Of a stretch of 64,000 bases of DNA, positions 46,466 through 54,994 are shown in pieces. Source of the DNA: an uncultured Bacteroidales bacterium (GTDB lineage Bacteria > Bacteroidota > Bacteroidia > Bacteroidales > Marinilabiliaceae). Position 1 is the first letter of the stretch. Every line of letters begins with the position of its first letter. A program made the translations under genes and the position numbers. Where the stretch lies: assembly GCA_937892255.1 (NCBI GenBank), contig CALAUL010000050.1, forward strand, positions 1-64,000, written 5' to 3'. The notes under the pieces were generated by a model. That model saw nothing but the letters and a program-made list of their open reading frames with translations. It did no database searches and was not told the DNA's origin.

Positions 46466-47068
46466 ATGAAATATATACTATTGATAATATTGGTAGGAGT
46501 TGCCTTGTTGGCTCAAGCGCAGAACTATGGACCATCGTTGTCAGATGCTACGGCTCACATGGCATCGCTGAAGAGACAGACGGAAAACGTTGCACGTATA
46601 GAGTGTGACTTCGAGATGCACAAGAAGGTGAAGATGATGAAGGATATCAACGTGAGCAAAGGACGTTTCTCGTACGACAAGCAGCAGCGTAAGATGACAC
46701 TTGACTATACTCAGCCTAAAGGCAACAAGATAGTAGTAGATGGCGATGACTTCATTGTCACTATGGGAGGCAAGACGACAGAACTGAAGGCGAATGAGAC
46801 TCCCGCAATGTCACAACTAAGTGCTATGGTTACAGCCTGCATGACGGGCGACTTCATCTCGCTGTGTGACCGCTCAAAGGTCGATTACTATGCCGATAAC
46901 GACATCTTTACCATAGTTATAACACCGCAGAACAAACGAGTGCAACGTTACATGTCGGAGATAGTGTTGCGCTTTGCACTCTCAGACTATACAATGTCCG
47001 TGATGCGTATGACGGAGCGCAATGGCGACTACACGGAGTATCACTTTACTAACAAGCAAATTAAGTAG
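46466..47068 (+). CDS. LolA-like outer-membrane lipoprotein carrier
   Basis: This 200-residue protein has a signal peptide (about 1-18, ending AQAQ) and a LolA-like fold: RIECDFEMHKKVKMMKDINVSKGRFSYD, then KMTLDYTQPKGNKIVVDGDDFIVTM. Housekeeping LolA carries lipoproteins through the periplasm. LolA-like proteins placed with dehydratase, glycosyltransferase and RND exporter genes, as here, occur in aryl-polyene-type clusters, where they likely carry the lipid. The next gene starts 3 bases after its stop. Confidence 0.83.
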   Translation: MKYILLIILVGVALLAQAQNYGPSLSDATAHMASLKRQTENVARIECDFEMHKKVKMMKDINVSKGRFSYDKQQRKMTLDYTQPKGNKIVVDGDDFIVTMGGKTTELKANETPAMSQLSAMVTACMTGDFISLCDRSKVDYYADNDIFTIVITPQNKRVQRYMSEIVLRFALSDYTMSVMRMTERNGDYTEYHFTNKQIK

Positions 47069-47071
47069 ACA

Positions 47072-47416
47072 ATGAACCATTTCTTTAAAATAACATCTAA
47101 AAGAACCTTGGCAGAAGGCTCTTACACTTATGTAGTAGATATAAATGCAAACCATAGAGTCTTTGCAGGTCACTTTCCCGGCAATCCTATTGTACCCGGC
47201 GTGATGTCGATGATGATGGTGCGTATGTTGGCGGAAGACGCTTTGAAACGTGTTACACGTTATGCCACAGTCAAGGATTGTAAGTATTTGCAGACTATTA
47301 TTCCCAATGGCACGCCACTGACGGTCAACATCACAATAGACGGTACGAATTTGAGCGGCGAGATACTATCGTCGGAAGGTGTTGCACTTATGAAGATAAA
47401 GAGCATCTTGGAGTAA
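47072..47416 (+). CDS. FabZ-like 3-hydroxyacyl-ACP dehydratase
   Basis: This 114-residue hot-dog protein has the dehydratase signature GHFPGNPIVPGVMSM with catalytic His34. It is shorter than housekeeping FabZ (about 145) and lacks the usual central-helix glutamate context (LAEDAL is the nearest). Proteins like this act on polyene or lipid intermediates in aryl-polyene and related clusters. It is tightly packed between the LolA-like and glycosyltransferase genes. Confidence 0.82.
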   Translation: MNHFFKITSKRTLAEGSYTYVVDINANHRVFAGHFPGNPIVPGVMSMMMVRMLAEDALKRVTRYATVKDCKYLQTIIPNGTPLTVNITIDGTNLSGEILSSEGVALMKIKSILE

Positions 47417-47419
47417 TAC

Positions 47420-48586
47420 ATGGAGCCAAACGTCTGCCGACAAGAACTAAAACAGTTGGGAGGGGTCGTCATTCTCCCTACCTACAACAATGCCCGTACT
47501 CTCATGGCAGTGCTCAATGATGTGCGCTGTTATGCCGAGGATATCATGGTTGTAAACGACGGTTCTACCGACGAAACACATACTCTGCTCTCTTCCGTAG
47601 ATGATGTCATAGTGGTGGAGTATGCCGACGGACTTAACAGAGGCAAAGGATATGCGCTCAAGACTGGGCTTCGGAAAGCTACAGAGATGGGTTTCCGCTA
47701 TGCAATCACTCTCGACTCCGACGGACAACATTATGCCGATGACATACCGGCCTTTGTAAGCGCAGTGAAAAAGCGTCCCGACTCACTCATCATCGGAGCT
47801 CGAAACCTGCAAGCAGACGGTATGCCGGGTAAAAACACCTTTGCCAACAAGTTCTCCAACTTCTGGTTCAAGGTAGAGACTTGGCAAACTCTCTCCGATA
47901 CACAGAGCGGATACAGACTCTATCCGTTGAACAAGTTGGCGGGTATGCGTTTCTTCACACCTCGTTACGAGTTCGAAGTGGAGATTATTGTTCGTGCCGC
48001 ATGGCGCGATATAGAGGTGTTCAACATACCGATCAAGGTGTTATATCCTGAAGACCGCATTTCTCACTTCAGACCTTTGCATGACTTCACGCGCATAAGC
48101 ATACTCAATACGGTGCTCGTCTTGATAGCACTGCTTTACTACTATCCCAAGTGTTTCATCAAATGGCTCTCTCCACGCAATGTGATACGTTTCTTTGACA
48201 AGCATCTCATACATAGTGGCGAGAGTGCAGCACGACTGTCGGCGTCGGCAGGCTTTGGAGTTTTCATGGGCATAGTGCCAATATGGGGTTTTCAGATGGC
48301 CGTCGCTGTGGTATTGGCTCATCTGTTGCGACTAAACAAAATCATCGTTTTGGCAAGTTCCAATATAAGCATACCACCGTGTATACCTTTTATTATATAT
48401 GGCAGTCTGTGGTGTGGCGGGGCGATACTCGGCGTTCCGACATTGATAGACATCACAACGCTCACAATAGAGACTGCATGGCAGAGCTTCGTGCAGTATG
48501 TAGTTGGCAGTTTAGCCTTTGCAACGGGTATGGGTTTGTTAACGTGGGGAATTTCCTTTATCTTTATCCGCTTGTTTAGGAAATAG
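47420..48586 (+). CDS. glycosyltransferase family 2 fused to DUF2062
   Basis: This 388-residue protein joins a cytoplasmic GT-A glycosyltransferase (about 10-235) to a DUF2062 membrane domain (about 255-388). The GT part has VVILPTYNNARTLMAVLND, the nucleotide-binding DDG-like VVNDGSTDE and TLDSDGQH. DUF2062 shows FMGIVPIWGFQMAVAVVLAHLLRLNK. A dolichol-phosphate-sugar synthase-like chemistry on a lipid acceptor is likely. It starts 3 bases after the dehydratase and is followed 6 bases later by the exporter fusion. Confidence 0.87.
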   Translation: MEPNVCRQELKQLGGVVILPTYNNARTLMAVLNDVRCYAEDIMVVNDGSTDETHTLLSSVDDVIVVEYADGLNRGKGYALKTGLRKATEMGFRYAITLDSDGQHYADDIPAFVSAVKKRPDSLIIGARNLQADGMPGKNTFANKFSNFWFKVETWQTLSDTQSGYRLYPLNKLAGMRFFTPRYEFEVEIIVRAAWRDIEVFNIPIKVLYPEDRISHFRPLHDFTRISILNTVLVLIALLYYYPKCFIKWLSPRNVIRFFDKHLIHSGESAARLSASAGFGVFMGIVPIWGFQMAVAVVLAHLLRLNKIIVLASSNISIPPCIPFIIYGSLWCGGAILGVPTLIDITTLTIETAWQSFVQYVVGSLAFATGMGLLTWGISFIFIRLFRK

Positions 48587-48592
48587 AGCTGT

Positions 48593-51500
48593 ATGAGAAT
48601 ACTCTTCTTGACCATATATAAGAGCTTAAAGAGAAGCAAGGCGACAATGTGGGTTATACTCATCGCTACTGTTGTTGTACTTGCTCTGATGGCTTTGAGG
48701 ATACAGCTCGATGAGAATCTCTCGAGTTTCTTCCCAAAGAGTAGTGACGCTACGACGGAATTTGTGATGAACAACATGAAAGCCAAGGATAAGATTGTTG
48801 TAGTTATTTCTCACCCCGACACTCTCGAGACCAATGTATATGCTCTTACCGATGCGGCCGAGTACTACAACGATACGTTGCTCTTAGTCCTCGACACTAC
48901 TATAACCACATCGTTGTACTTCGATGATCTAGCATCTGAAGAGGTTATAGACTATGTATTCGATAACCTTCCTTTCGTACTCACCGACGATGACTTCGAG
49001 GAGCTGGCGGCTCTCACTTCTGATAGTGCCATAGCCGAACGTATGCGCCTCAACGGAGATATGATGTCGTCTCCGCTCAGCACAGGTCTGAATTACATAC
49101 TGCCTCATGACCCCATAGGACTGTCTACGTCAGTTCTTGCCCGACTGAAGACGTTGGGCAGTGAGTCGGCTCTCTCCATGGTAGATGGCTACATGATGGA
49201 CACAGAGCAACGCAGTGTGGTGATGTTTATCAATCTGCCTTCCGACTTCTCGGCTACCGGCGACAACAATAAGATTGTCGGTGCTATACGTTCTACAGCA
49301 CAAGCTGTCGAGACTCTACATAATGTGCACATACATATCTATGGAGCACCTATCGTCGCAGTGTCTAACTCTGCACAGGTGAAACAAGATGAGACATACA
49401 CTCTTACTCTTGCTATAATAGTGACGGCGGCGGTGGTATGGTTTATGTTTCGTCGTAAGCGCACCATATTCCTTATACTCTTACCTGTATGCTTTGGCGG
49501 ACTCTTTGCATGTGCTGTCATAGGAACTTTGGGTATAGAGTTGTCGCTTATAGCTATAGGAGCCGGAGCTACGGTGTTGGGTGTAGCCATGAGTTACTCT
49601 ATCCACATGGTGACACATAGTCTGCACTCTGATAGTATAGAGCAACTTATCGACGACATGGCTTATCCTATGACTATAGGCAGTATTACCACAATAGGAG
49701 CTTTCGTAGGTCTTACATTCACACAGTCGAAGATATTGCATGACTTGGGATTGTTTGCATCTCTCGCATTGATAGGAACTCTCGTCTTCTGTCTGATATT
49801 TCTGCCACACTTTCTCACTCCGGAGGCATCATCGACAAAGAGCAGGCTCTTGTTATTTGTCGAGAAGGTGGCAGGTTACGACTATTCGCGCAACAAATGG
49901 ATAGTGGGTGCATTGGTGATACTCACCGCTGTATGTCTGTTCCGCTTCACTGATGTGACATTCGACGCTGACATGACGAAGCTCAACTATCAGGGAGATA
50001 GTTTCATAGAAAAGTCGCGCATAGAGATGGAACGAGTTTTGCAGGTTGATGGACATCGCTCTACGTTGGTAGTCACCGGAGCTACGATAGATGAGCTTGC
50101 CCGCAATGCGGCTGAGTTGTCAGTCAAGGCACAGTCGTTGTCTGACGAGGGATTGATATCGTTCACCTCGCTGTCGCCGTACTTCCTGCTACCCGACAGT
50201 GTGCGGCACTTACGCCTTGACAGGTGGAATGCCTTTTGGTCACAAGAGCGAATAAGAGAGGTCTTCTCTTCGGTAGAAAGGCATGCTGAAGCAAACGGTT
50301 TCAATGTCGACAGCTTTGATAGTTTCAAGAATATAGTAAGCAAAGACTATGACGTCAATACCCTGACAGAACAGGAGATAGAGACATCTGTACTACTGAG
50401 TGAATGGCTTATGAAGTGCGACTCCGCATATCTGATGTATTTCAACATCATCACCGATGTCGACAAGCGCGATGCCATCATGCAGACTTTGTCTGAGAGT
50501 GACGATGTAGTGGCAACAGACATGGGCTATTTTGTCCGACAAGCCACATCGGGTATTGTCGATGACTTCAATACAATACTTGTTGTCAGTTCGTTGCTTG
50601 TCGGGCTTGTGCTGTTGCTATCTTATGGTCGTTTTGAGCTCTTCGTAATGACTTTCTTGCCCATGTGTATCAGTTGGGTGATAATATTGGGGCTTATGGC
50701 TATCTTCGGAGTAGAGTTTAACGTTGTCAACATCATACTATCTACCTTTATATTCGGTGTAGGAGACGACTTCTCTATCTTTATAATGGACGGACTACAG
50801 AGTGAGTATAAGAGTGGCAAGAAGATATTGTCGTCGCACAAGACAGCTATAGCCTTATCAGCATTTGCCGTTGTAGTGGGACTTGGAGCGCAGACGTTTG
50901 CCCAGCATCCGGCAGTACATTCGATAGGATTGCTCTCTATCTTTGGTATGGTAGCCGTCATCATCACTTCGTATATCGTTCAGCCGGTGTTGTTCCGTCT
51001 GTTCATATCTAATCCGGCAAAGAAAGGCTCTCCGTTCACGTTGGTCAGCTTCATCAGATCACTTTTCTTCTACATCACCTTCATAGTAGGGTGTGTGTTG
51101 AGCAACGTATTGCTGTTGTTGCTTGTCATCTTGCCACTCAGCAGACGTGTCAAGCAACGAGTCATGCGCACGTTCGTTTGGCTCTTCATGAAGTTCTTCT
51201 ACAAGATTATATGCACAGTCTTTAAGTTTGTGCGAGAGGGCAGTGTAGACTTTTCGCACCCTTCGGTTATAATAGCCAATCATGTGTCGTTTATTGACAT
51301 CATAGCCATGATGGCGTTATCGCCGCATATGGTGTTCGTGACAAAGACATGGGTGACAAGTTCGCCACTCTTTGGCTGTTTGGTAAGATACTGTGGTTTC
51401 TACAATGCAGATGACGGCAGCGAAGAGATGATAATAGAGATGCGCAAAGTGGCCGAAGAGGGCTTCTCTATAATGGTATTCCCCGAGGGTACACGCAGTG

Positions 51501-52444
51501 CAGATGGCGAAATACACCGTTTTCATAAGGGAGCTTTTAAACTTGCCGAGGAGTTGAAGTTGGATATCACGCCTATCCTCATATTCGGCAACGGACAGAT
51601 TGTCTCGAAGCGTCAACCTCTGCATATCAAGACGGGTATCATTGTAAACAAAGTCCTTCCGGTGATAGCTCATGACGACAAATCGAAGGGAACAGATTAT
51701 CGTAGCAGAGCCAAGAATATTCAGACACTGATGCGTAGCGAGTTCGAGAAACTTCGTCAGCAATACGACACGGTACATAATCCGTACTACTACTGCGAAC
51801 TCATTCGCAACTACACTTACAAAGACCCGCAGTTAGAGTGGTATATGCGAGTGAAGGTTCGTATGGAAAACTGTTATGAGTTTTTCGATAACATCATACG
51901 ACGCGATGCACGTATCACAGACATCGGTTGCGGATATGCGCCACTGCCTTTGATGTTAGGCTTGCGTTCGTCGAATAGAACCATACTCGGCATAGATTAC
52001 GATGAGGAGAAGATAGCAGTGGCAGCTAATTCGCATTTGGTCGAAAGAATAAGAGAGATGGGCGGGGTTATAGATTTCATCAGTGGCAATGCCCTAGATG
52101 TCGCGTTGCCACCTTCGGACGTTTTCGTGATAAATGACATGTTACATTACCTGCCTTACGATAAGCAGACAACACTCCTCGAACGTTGTATAGAGAGTCT
52201 GACAGAAGGCGGACAGATAATAATGCGTGACGGAGACACCGACAATGTCAAGCACTCTACTACACGTCTTACGGAAGTCTTCTCTACGCGTCTGCTCGGT
52301 TTTAACAAGACAGATGGCGAACTGCATTTCCTTTCGACATCACGTGTGAAAGCATTTGCCGAACGACACGACCTTAGCGTCGAACTTCATACCCTCGAGC
52401 GCAACACATCTAATACTGTATATATATTGCGTCGTCGTGGGTAA
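48593..52444 (+). CDS. RND/MMPL exporter - PlsC acyltransferase - methyltransferase fusion
   Basis: This 1283-residue protein has three parts. Residues about 1-830 form an MMPL-type RND exporter with N-terminal segment 20-40 and two clusters of membrane helices (about 265-405 and 665-800). A PlsC-type acyltransferase follows, with NHVSFID (His897) and FPEGTRS (963-969). The end is a SAM methyltransferase with DIGCGYA (Asp1110, Gly1112, Gly1114). This suggests that acylation, methylation and export of a lipid are linked in one polypeptide. Exporter and acyltransferase genes of this kind sit in aryl-polyene clusters, usually as separate genes. It ends the four-gene module. Confidence 0.88.
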   Translation: MRILFLTIYKSLKRSKATMWVILIATVVVLALMALRIQLDENLSSFFPKSSDATTEFVMNNMKAKDKIVVVISHPDTLETNVYALTDAAEYYNDTLLLVLDTTITTSLYFDDLASEEVIDYVFDNLPFVLTDDDFEELAALTSDSAIAERMRLNGDMMSSPLSTGLNYILPHDPIGLSTSVLARLKTLGSESALSMVDGYMMDTEQRSVVMFINLPSDFSATGDNNKIVGAIRSTAQAVETLHNVHIHIYGAPIVAVSNSAQVKQDETYTLTLAIIVTAAVVWFMFRRKRTIFLILLPVCFGGLFACAVIGTLGIELSLIAIGAGATVLGVAMSYSIHMVTHSLHSDSIEQLIDDMAYPMTIGSITTIGAFVGLTFTQSKILHDLGLFASLALIGTLVFCLIFLPHFLTPEASSTKSRLLLFVEKVAGYDYSRNKWIVGALVILTAVCLFRFTDVTFDADMTKLNYQGDSFIEKSRIEMERVLQVDGHRSTLVVTGATIDELARNAAELSVKAQSLSDEGLISFTSLSPYFLLPDSVRHLRLDRWNAFWSQERIREVFSSVERHAEANGFNVDSFDSFKNIVSKDYDVNTLTEQEIETSVLLSEWLMKCDSAYLMYFNIITDVDKRDAIMQTLSESDDVVATDMGYFVRQATSGIVDDFNTILVVSSLLVGLVLLLSYGRFELFVMTFLPMCISWVIILGLMAIFGVEFNVVNIILSTFIFGVGDDFSIFIMDGLQSEYKSGKKILSSHKTAIALSAFAVVVGLGAQTFAQHPAVHSIGLLSIFGMVAVIITSYIVQPVLFRLFISNPAKKGSPFTLVSFIRSLFFYITFIVGCVLSNVLLLLLVILPLSRRVKQRVMRTFVWLFMKFFYKIICTVFKFVREGSVDFSHPSVIIANHVSFIDIIAMMALSPHMVFVTKTWVTSSPLFGCLVRYCGFYNADDGSEEMIIEMRKVAEEGFSIMVFPEGTRSADGEIHRFHKGAFKLAEELKLDITPILIFGNGQIVSKRQPLHIKTGIIVNKVLPVIAHDDKSKGTDYRSRAKNIQTLMRSEFEKLRQQYDTVHNPYYYCELIRNYTYKDPQLEWYMRVKVRMENCYEFFDNIIRRDARITDIGCGYAPLPLMLGLRSSNRTILGIDYDEEKIAVAANSHLVERIREMGGVIDFISGNALDVALPPSDVFVINDMLHYLPYDKQTTLLERCIESLTEGGQIIMRDGDTDNVKHSTTRLTEVFSTRLLGFNKTDGELHFLSTSRVKAFAERHDLSVELHTLERNTSNTVYILRRRG

Positions 52445-52481
52445 TGCGAAGCCGATGGATATATCCATGCAAAGCTTTTGG

Positions 52482-53213
52482 CTAAAGAATATGTTCCACC
52501 TCTTTAAGGAAGTATGAGCGTCGAGTTCCGTTCTTGTCGGTCAGAATCAATTGACCATCGGGGGCTATGTCTGTCAGTATGGCTTCAAATTCACTATTCG
52601 AGTCTTTAAACCTATAGTATTTGCCGTCGTAGCGGTAAAGGTCGTTCATGTATAGTGCTTTAATGTCGCTCCATCGTTCGTTGCTGATGAGGTCTACACC
52701 TCGTGGCATAAGTAATACCAACTCATTAAGTATATTGGTAATGGGCATTTCGGAGCCTGTGATAAGTCTTACAGATGTTGGGTTGGGAATGCTGCTGTCA
52801 AACTGTACTTGGTTGACATTGATGCCTATGCCGGCTATTGTCTCATATATAACTTTGCCTCTGACTTTGTTTTCTATAAGTATGCCTGCAATCTTCTTGT
52901 TGTCGACATATATGTCATTGGGCCATTTAATCTTTACATTGTCGATATATTTGCCGATGGCTTTCTTTACGGCTAAGGCTACAATCATCGAAAGGAAAAA
53001 CTGGTTGTGTATATCCAACTGTTTATTCCTAAGCAAGATACTCATGAGAATATTCTGCTTAGGTTCGCTGTGCCATTTATTGCCTATCTGCCCGCGTCCT
53101 GCCGTCTGATGGTCGGTAATGACGATGGTAAAGTCGGGCAGAGTCGTCTTCTCATTTATTCTTCTCAGCTCTTCGTTTGTCGAATCAGTTTCCGGTAAGC
53201 GTATGATGTGCAT
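52482..53213 (-). CDS. birA: biotin--[acetyl-CoA-carboxylase] ligase
   Basis: This 243-residue enzyme attaches biotin to carboxylase carrier proteins. Motifs are TDSTNEELRR at the start, the biotin-binding loop TAGRGQIGNKWHSEPKQN, KWPNDIYVDNKKIAGILIE and GIGINVNQ. The DNA-binding N-terminal domain of E. coli BirA is absent, so it is a ligase only. An in-frame start 20 codons upstream is rejected because MHIIRLPETDSTN is the natural beginning. A TATCTTTG on the minus strand lies at 53249-53242. Confidence 0.93.
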   Translation of the reverse strand: MHIIRLPETDSTNEELRRINEKTTLPDFTIVITDHQTAGRGQIGNKWHSEPKQNILMSILLRNKQLDIHNQFFLSMIVALAVKKAIGKYIDNVKIKWPNDIYVDNKKIAGILIENKVRGKVIYETIAGIGINVNQVQFDSSIPNPTSVRLITGSEMPITNILNELVLLMPRGVDLISNERWSDIKALYMNDLYRYDGKYYRFKDSNSEFEAILTDIAPDGQLILTDKNGTRRSYFLKEVEHIL

Positions 53214-53241
53214 AATCGTTGTGGTATGATGTGAATCTAAG

Positions 53242-53249
53242 CAAAGATA
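53242..53249 (-). promoter_or_regulatory. putative birA -7 element
   Basis: Minus-strand TATCTTTG, about 29 bases before the birA ATG at 53213, matches TAnnTTTG. Confidence 0.5.
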
Positions 53250-53310
53250 TGACAAAGAAATGTAAGAAAGCAATATTTGTGTAAGAATTGTTGAGAGAGG
53301 TTGTTATAAC

Positions 53311-53340
53311 AGACATAATTATTACCTTTGTGTCGACGAG
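53311..53340 (+). promoter_or_regulatory. putative comM promoter
   Basis: TTG (53311-53313) and TACCTTTG (53333-53340) are 19 bases apart, a good Bacteroides-type fit, with a leader of about 65 bases. Confidence 0.55.
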
Positions 53341-53411
53341 GAAAATCCTTGTACACGTATAGAATTATATAGATGACACGAAAGAAAATCTACACTTAAA
53401 GAGATATACAC

Positions 53412-54950
53412 ATGTTGGTAAAGACTTACGGCTCAGCGATAAAAGGTATCGAAGCGTATACAGTGACTATCGAAGTAAATGTTTCGATGGGTATGAAGTT
53501 TTTTATTGTCGGACTTCCCGACAACGCTGTTAAAGAGAGCGAACAACGCATGGAGTCAGCCATTAAGGAAAATGGTTGGAAATGGCCCGGGATGAAGATT
53601 GTCATCAACATGGCACCTGCCGACATACGTAAGGAAGGCTCGGCGTATGACTTGCCTTTGGCTCTTGGGATATTGGCATCGACAGAACAGATTCCTGCCG
53701 ACAATTTGGAAAAATACATCATCATGGGAGAGCTTTCGTTGGATGGTAGCTTGATGCCGGTGAAGGGAGTCTTGCCTATGGCTCTCAAAGCCAAAGAAGA
53801 GGACTTCGAAGGTGTCATACTACCCAAGCAGAATGCGAAAGAGGCGGCTATTGTCAGCGGACTTAAAGTCTACGGAGCAGAGAACCTGAGGGAAGTGGCT
53901 GAATTCCTCACAGATGGCACAGGCTTGGAGCCTATAGATCTCAATATAGAAGCTGAGTTTCTCCGAGGTCAGGATATTATAGACTTCGACTTTTCAGAGG
54001 TCAAAGGACAAGAGAATGTCAAGCGAGCTCTCGAGATAGCAGCGGCCGGCGGACATAACATATTGCTCATTGGAGCACCGGGTTCGGGCAAGAGCATGAT
54101 GGCAAAACGTCTGCCGTCGATATTGCCACCTTTAACCCTTGACGAGGCTCTCGAGACGACAAAGATACACTCTGTGGCAGGCAAGATACCAGGCGAGACA
54201 TCTCTCCTTACACAACGTCCTTTCCGAAGTCCTCATCACACCATATCTGATGTAGCTCTTGTCGGTGGAGGTTCGTTTCCACAGCCGGGTGAGATATCTC
54301 TTGCTCACAATGGAGTGCTCTTCCTCGATGAGTTGCCCGAGTTTAAACGTACAGTGTTGGAGGTTATGCGACAGCCTCTCGAAGACCGAACCATATCCAT
54401 ATCGCGTTCGAGATTTACAGTCGACTATCCTGCCAGTTTTATGCTTGTGGCGAGTATGAACCCTTGCCCATGTGGATACTTCAATCACCCCGAACGACAG
54501 TGTGTCTGTTCGCCAGGTATGGTTCAGAAGTACTTAGGACGTATCTCCGGACCACTGCTCGACCGTATAGACCTACATATAGAGGTTGTTCCGGTGTCTT
54601 TTACCAAGTTGGCAGAAGCACCTCCGGCAGAACAGAGTGCCGACATCAGAAAACGCGTCATAGCAGCTCGCAACATACAAGTGAAGCGTTACGCCTCACT
54701 CGAAGGAATACACTGCAATGCCCAGATGACATCTAAATTGCTCAATAAGTATGCCGTGCCCGATGAACGTGGTCGTATGATACTCAAAGCAGCTATGGAG
54801 AAACTCGGACTCTCGGCACGAGCTTATGACAGAATATTAAAAGTGGCACGCACCATAGCCGACTTGGCAGGAGAAGAGTGTGTGCAGTCGCAACATATCG
54901 CCGAAGCTATCCAATATCGCTCTCTCGACCGTGATACGTGGGGCAATTAA
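53412..54950 (+). CDS. comM: YifB/ComM-family Mg-chelatase-like AAA+ ATPase
   Basis: This 512-residue protein is ComM/YifB-like: an N-terminal Lon-protease-like fold (to about 170), then an AAA+ ATPase with Walker A GAPGSGKS at 221-228 and FLDELPEFKRTVLE as Walker B, and a C-terminal Mg-chelatase-type domain. In transformable bacteria ComM is a hexameric helicase that promotes branch migration. It lies 44 bases before the metH start codon, with the metH promoter in between. Confidence 0.93.
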   Translation: MLVKTYGSAIKGIEAYTVTIEVNVSMGMKFFIVGLPDNAVKESEQRMESAIKENGWKWPGMKIVINMAPADIRKEGSAYDLPLALGILASTEQIPADNLEKYIIMGELSLDGSLMPVKGVLPMALKAKEEDFEGVILPKQNAKEAAIVSGLKVYGAENLREVAEFLTDGTGLEPIDLNIEAEFLRGQDIIDFDFSEVKGQENVKRALEIAAAGGHNILLIGAPGSGKSMMAKRLPSILPPLTLDEALETTKIHSVAGKIPGETSLLTQRPFRSPHHTISDVALVGGGSFPQPGEISLAHNGVLFLDELPEFKRTVLEVMRQPLEDRTISISRSRFTVDYPASFMLVASMNPCPCGYFNHPERQCVCSPGMVQKYLGRISGPLLDRIDLHIEVVPVSFTKLAEAPPAEQSADIRKRVIAARNIQVKRYASLEGIHCNAQMTSKLLNKYAVPDERGRMILKAAMEKLGLSARAYDRILKVARTIADLAGEECVQSQHIAEAIQYRSLDRDTWGN

Positions 54951-54961
54951 ACCGAAATGTG

Positions 54962-54969
54962 TACCTTTG
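54962..54969 (+). promoter_or_regulatory. putative metH -7 element
   Basis: TACCTTTG lies between the comM stop and the metH ATG, giving a leader of about 20 bases. That is too short for a cobalamin riboswitch. Confidence 0.5.
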
Positions 54970-54994
54970 TAGCGATTTACAAGATTATCTGCTG

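Noticed and set aside
54951..54994. Cobalamin riboswitch upstream of metH
   Set aside because: Only 44 bases separate the comM stop from the metH ATG, too little for a B12 riboswitch; none seen inside the comM end by eye.
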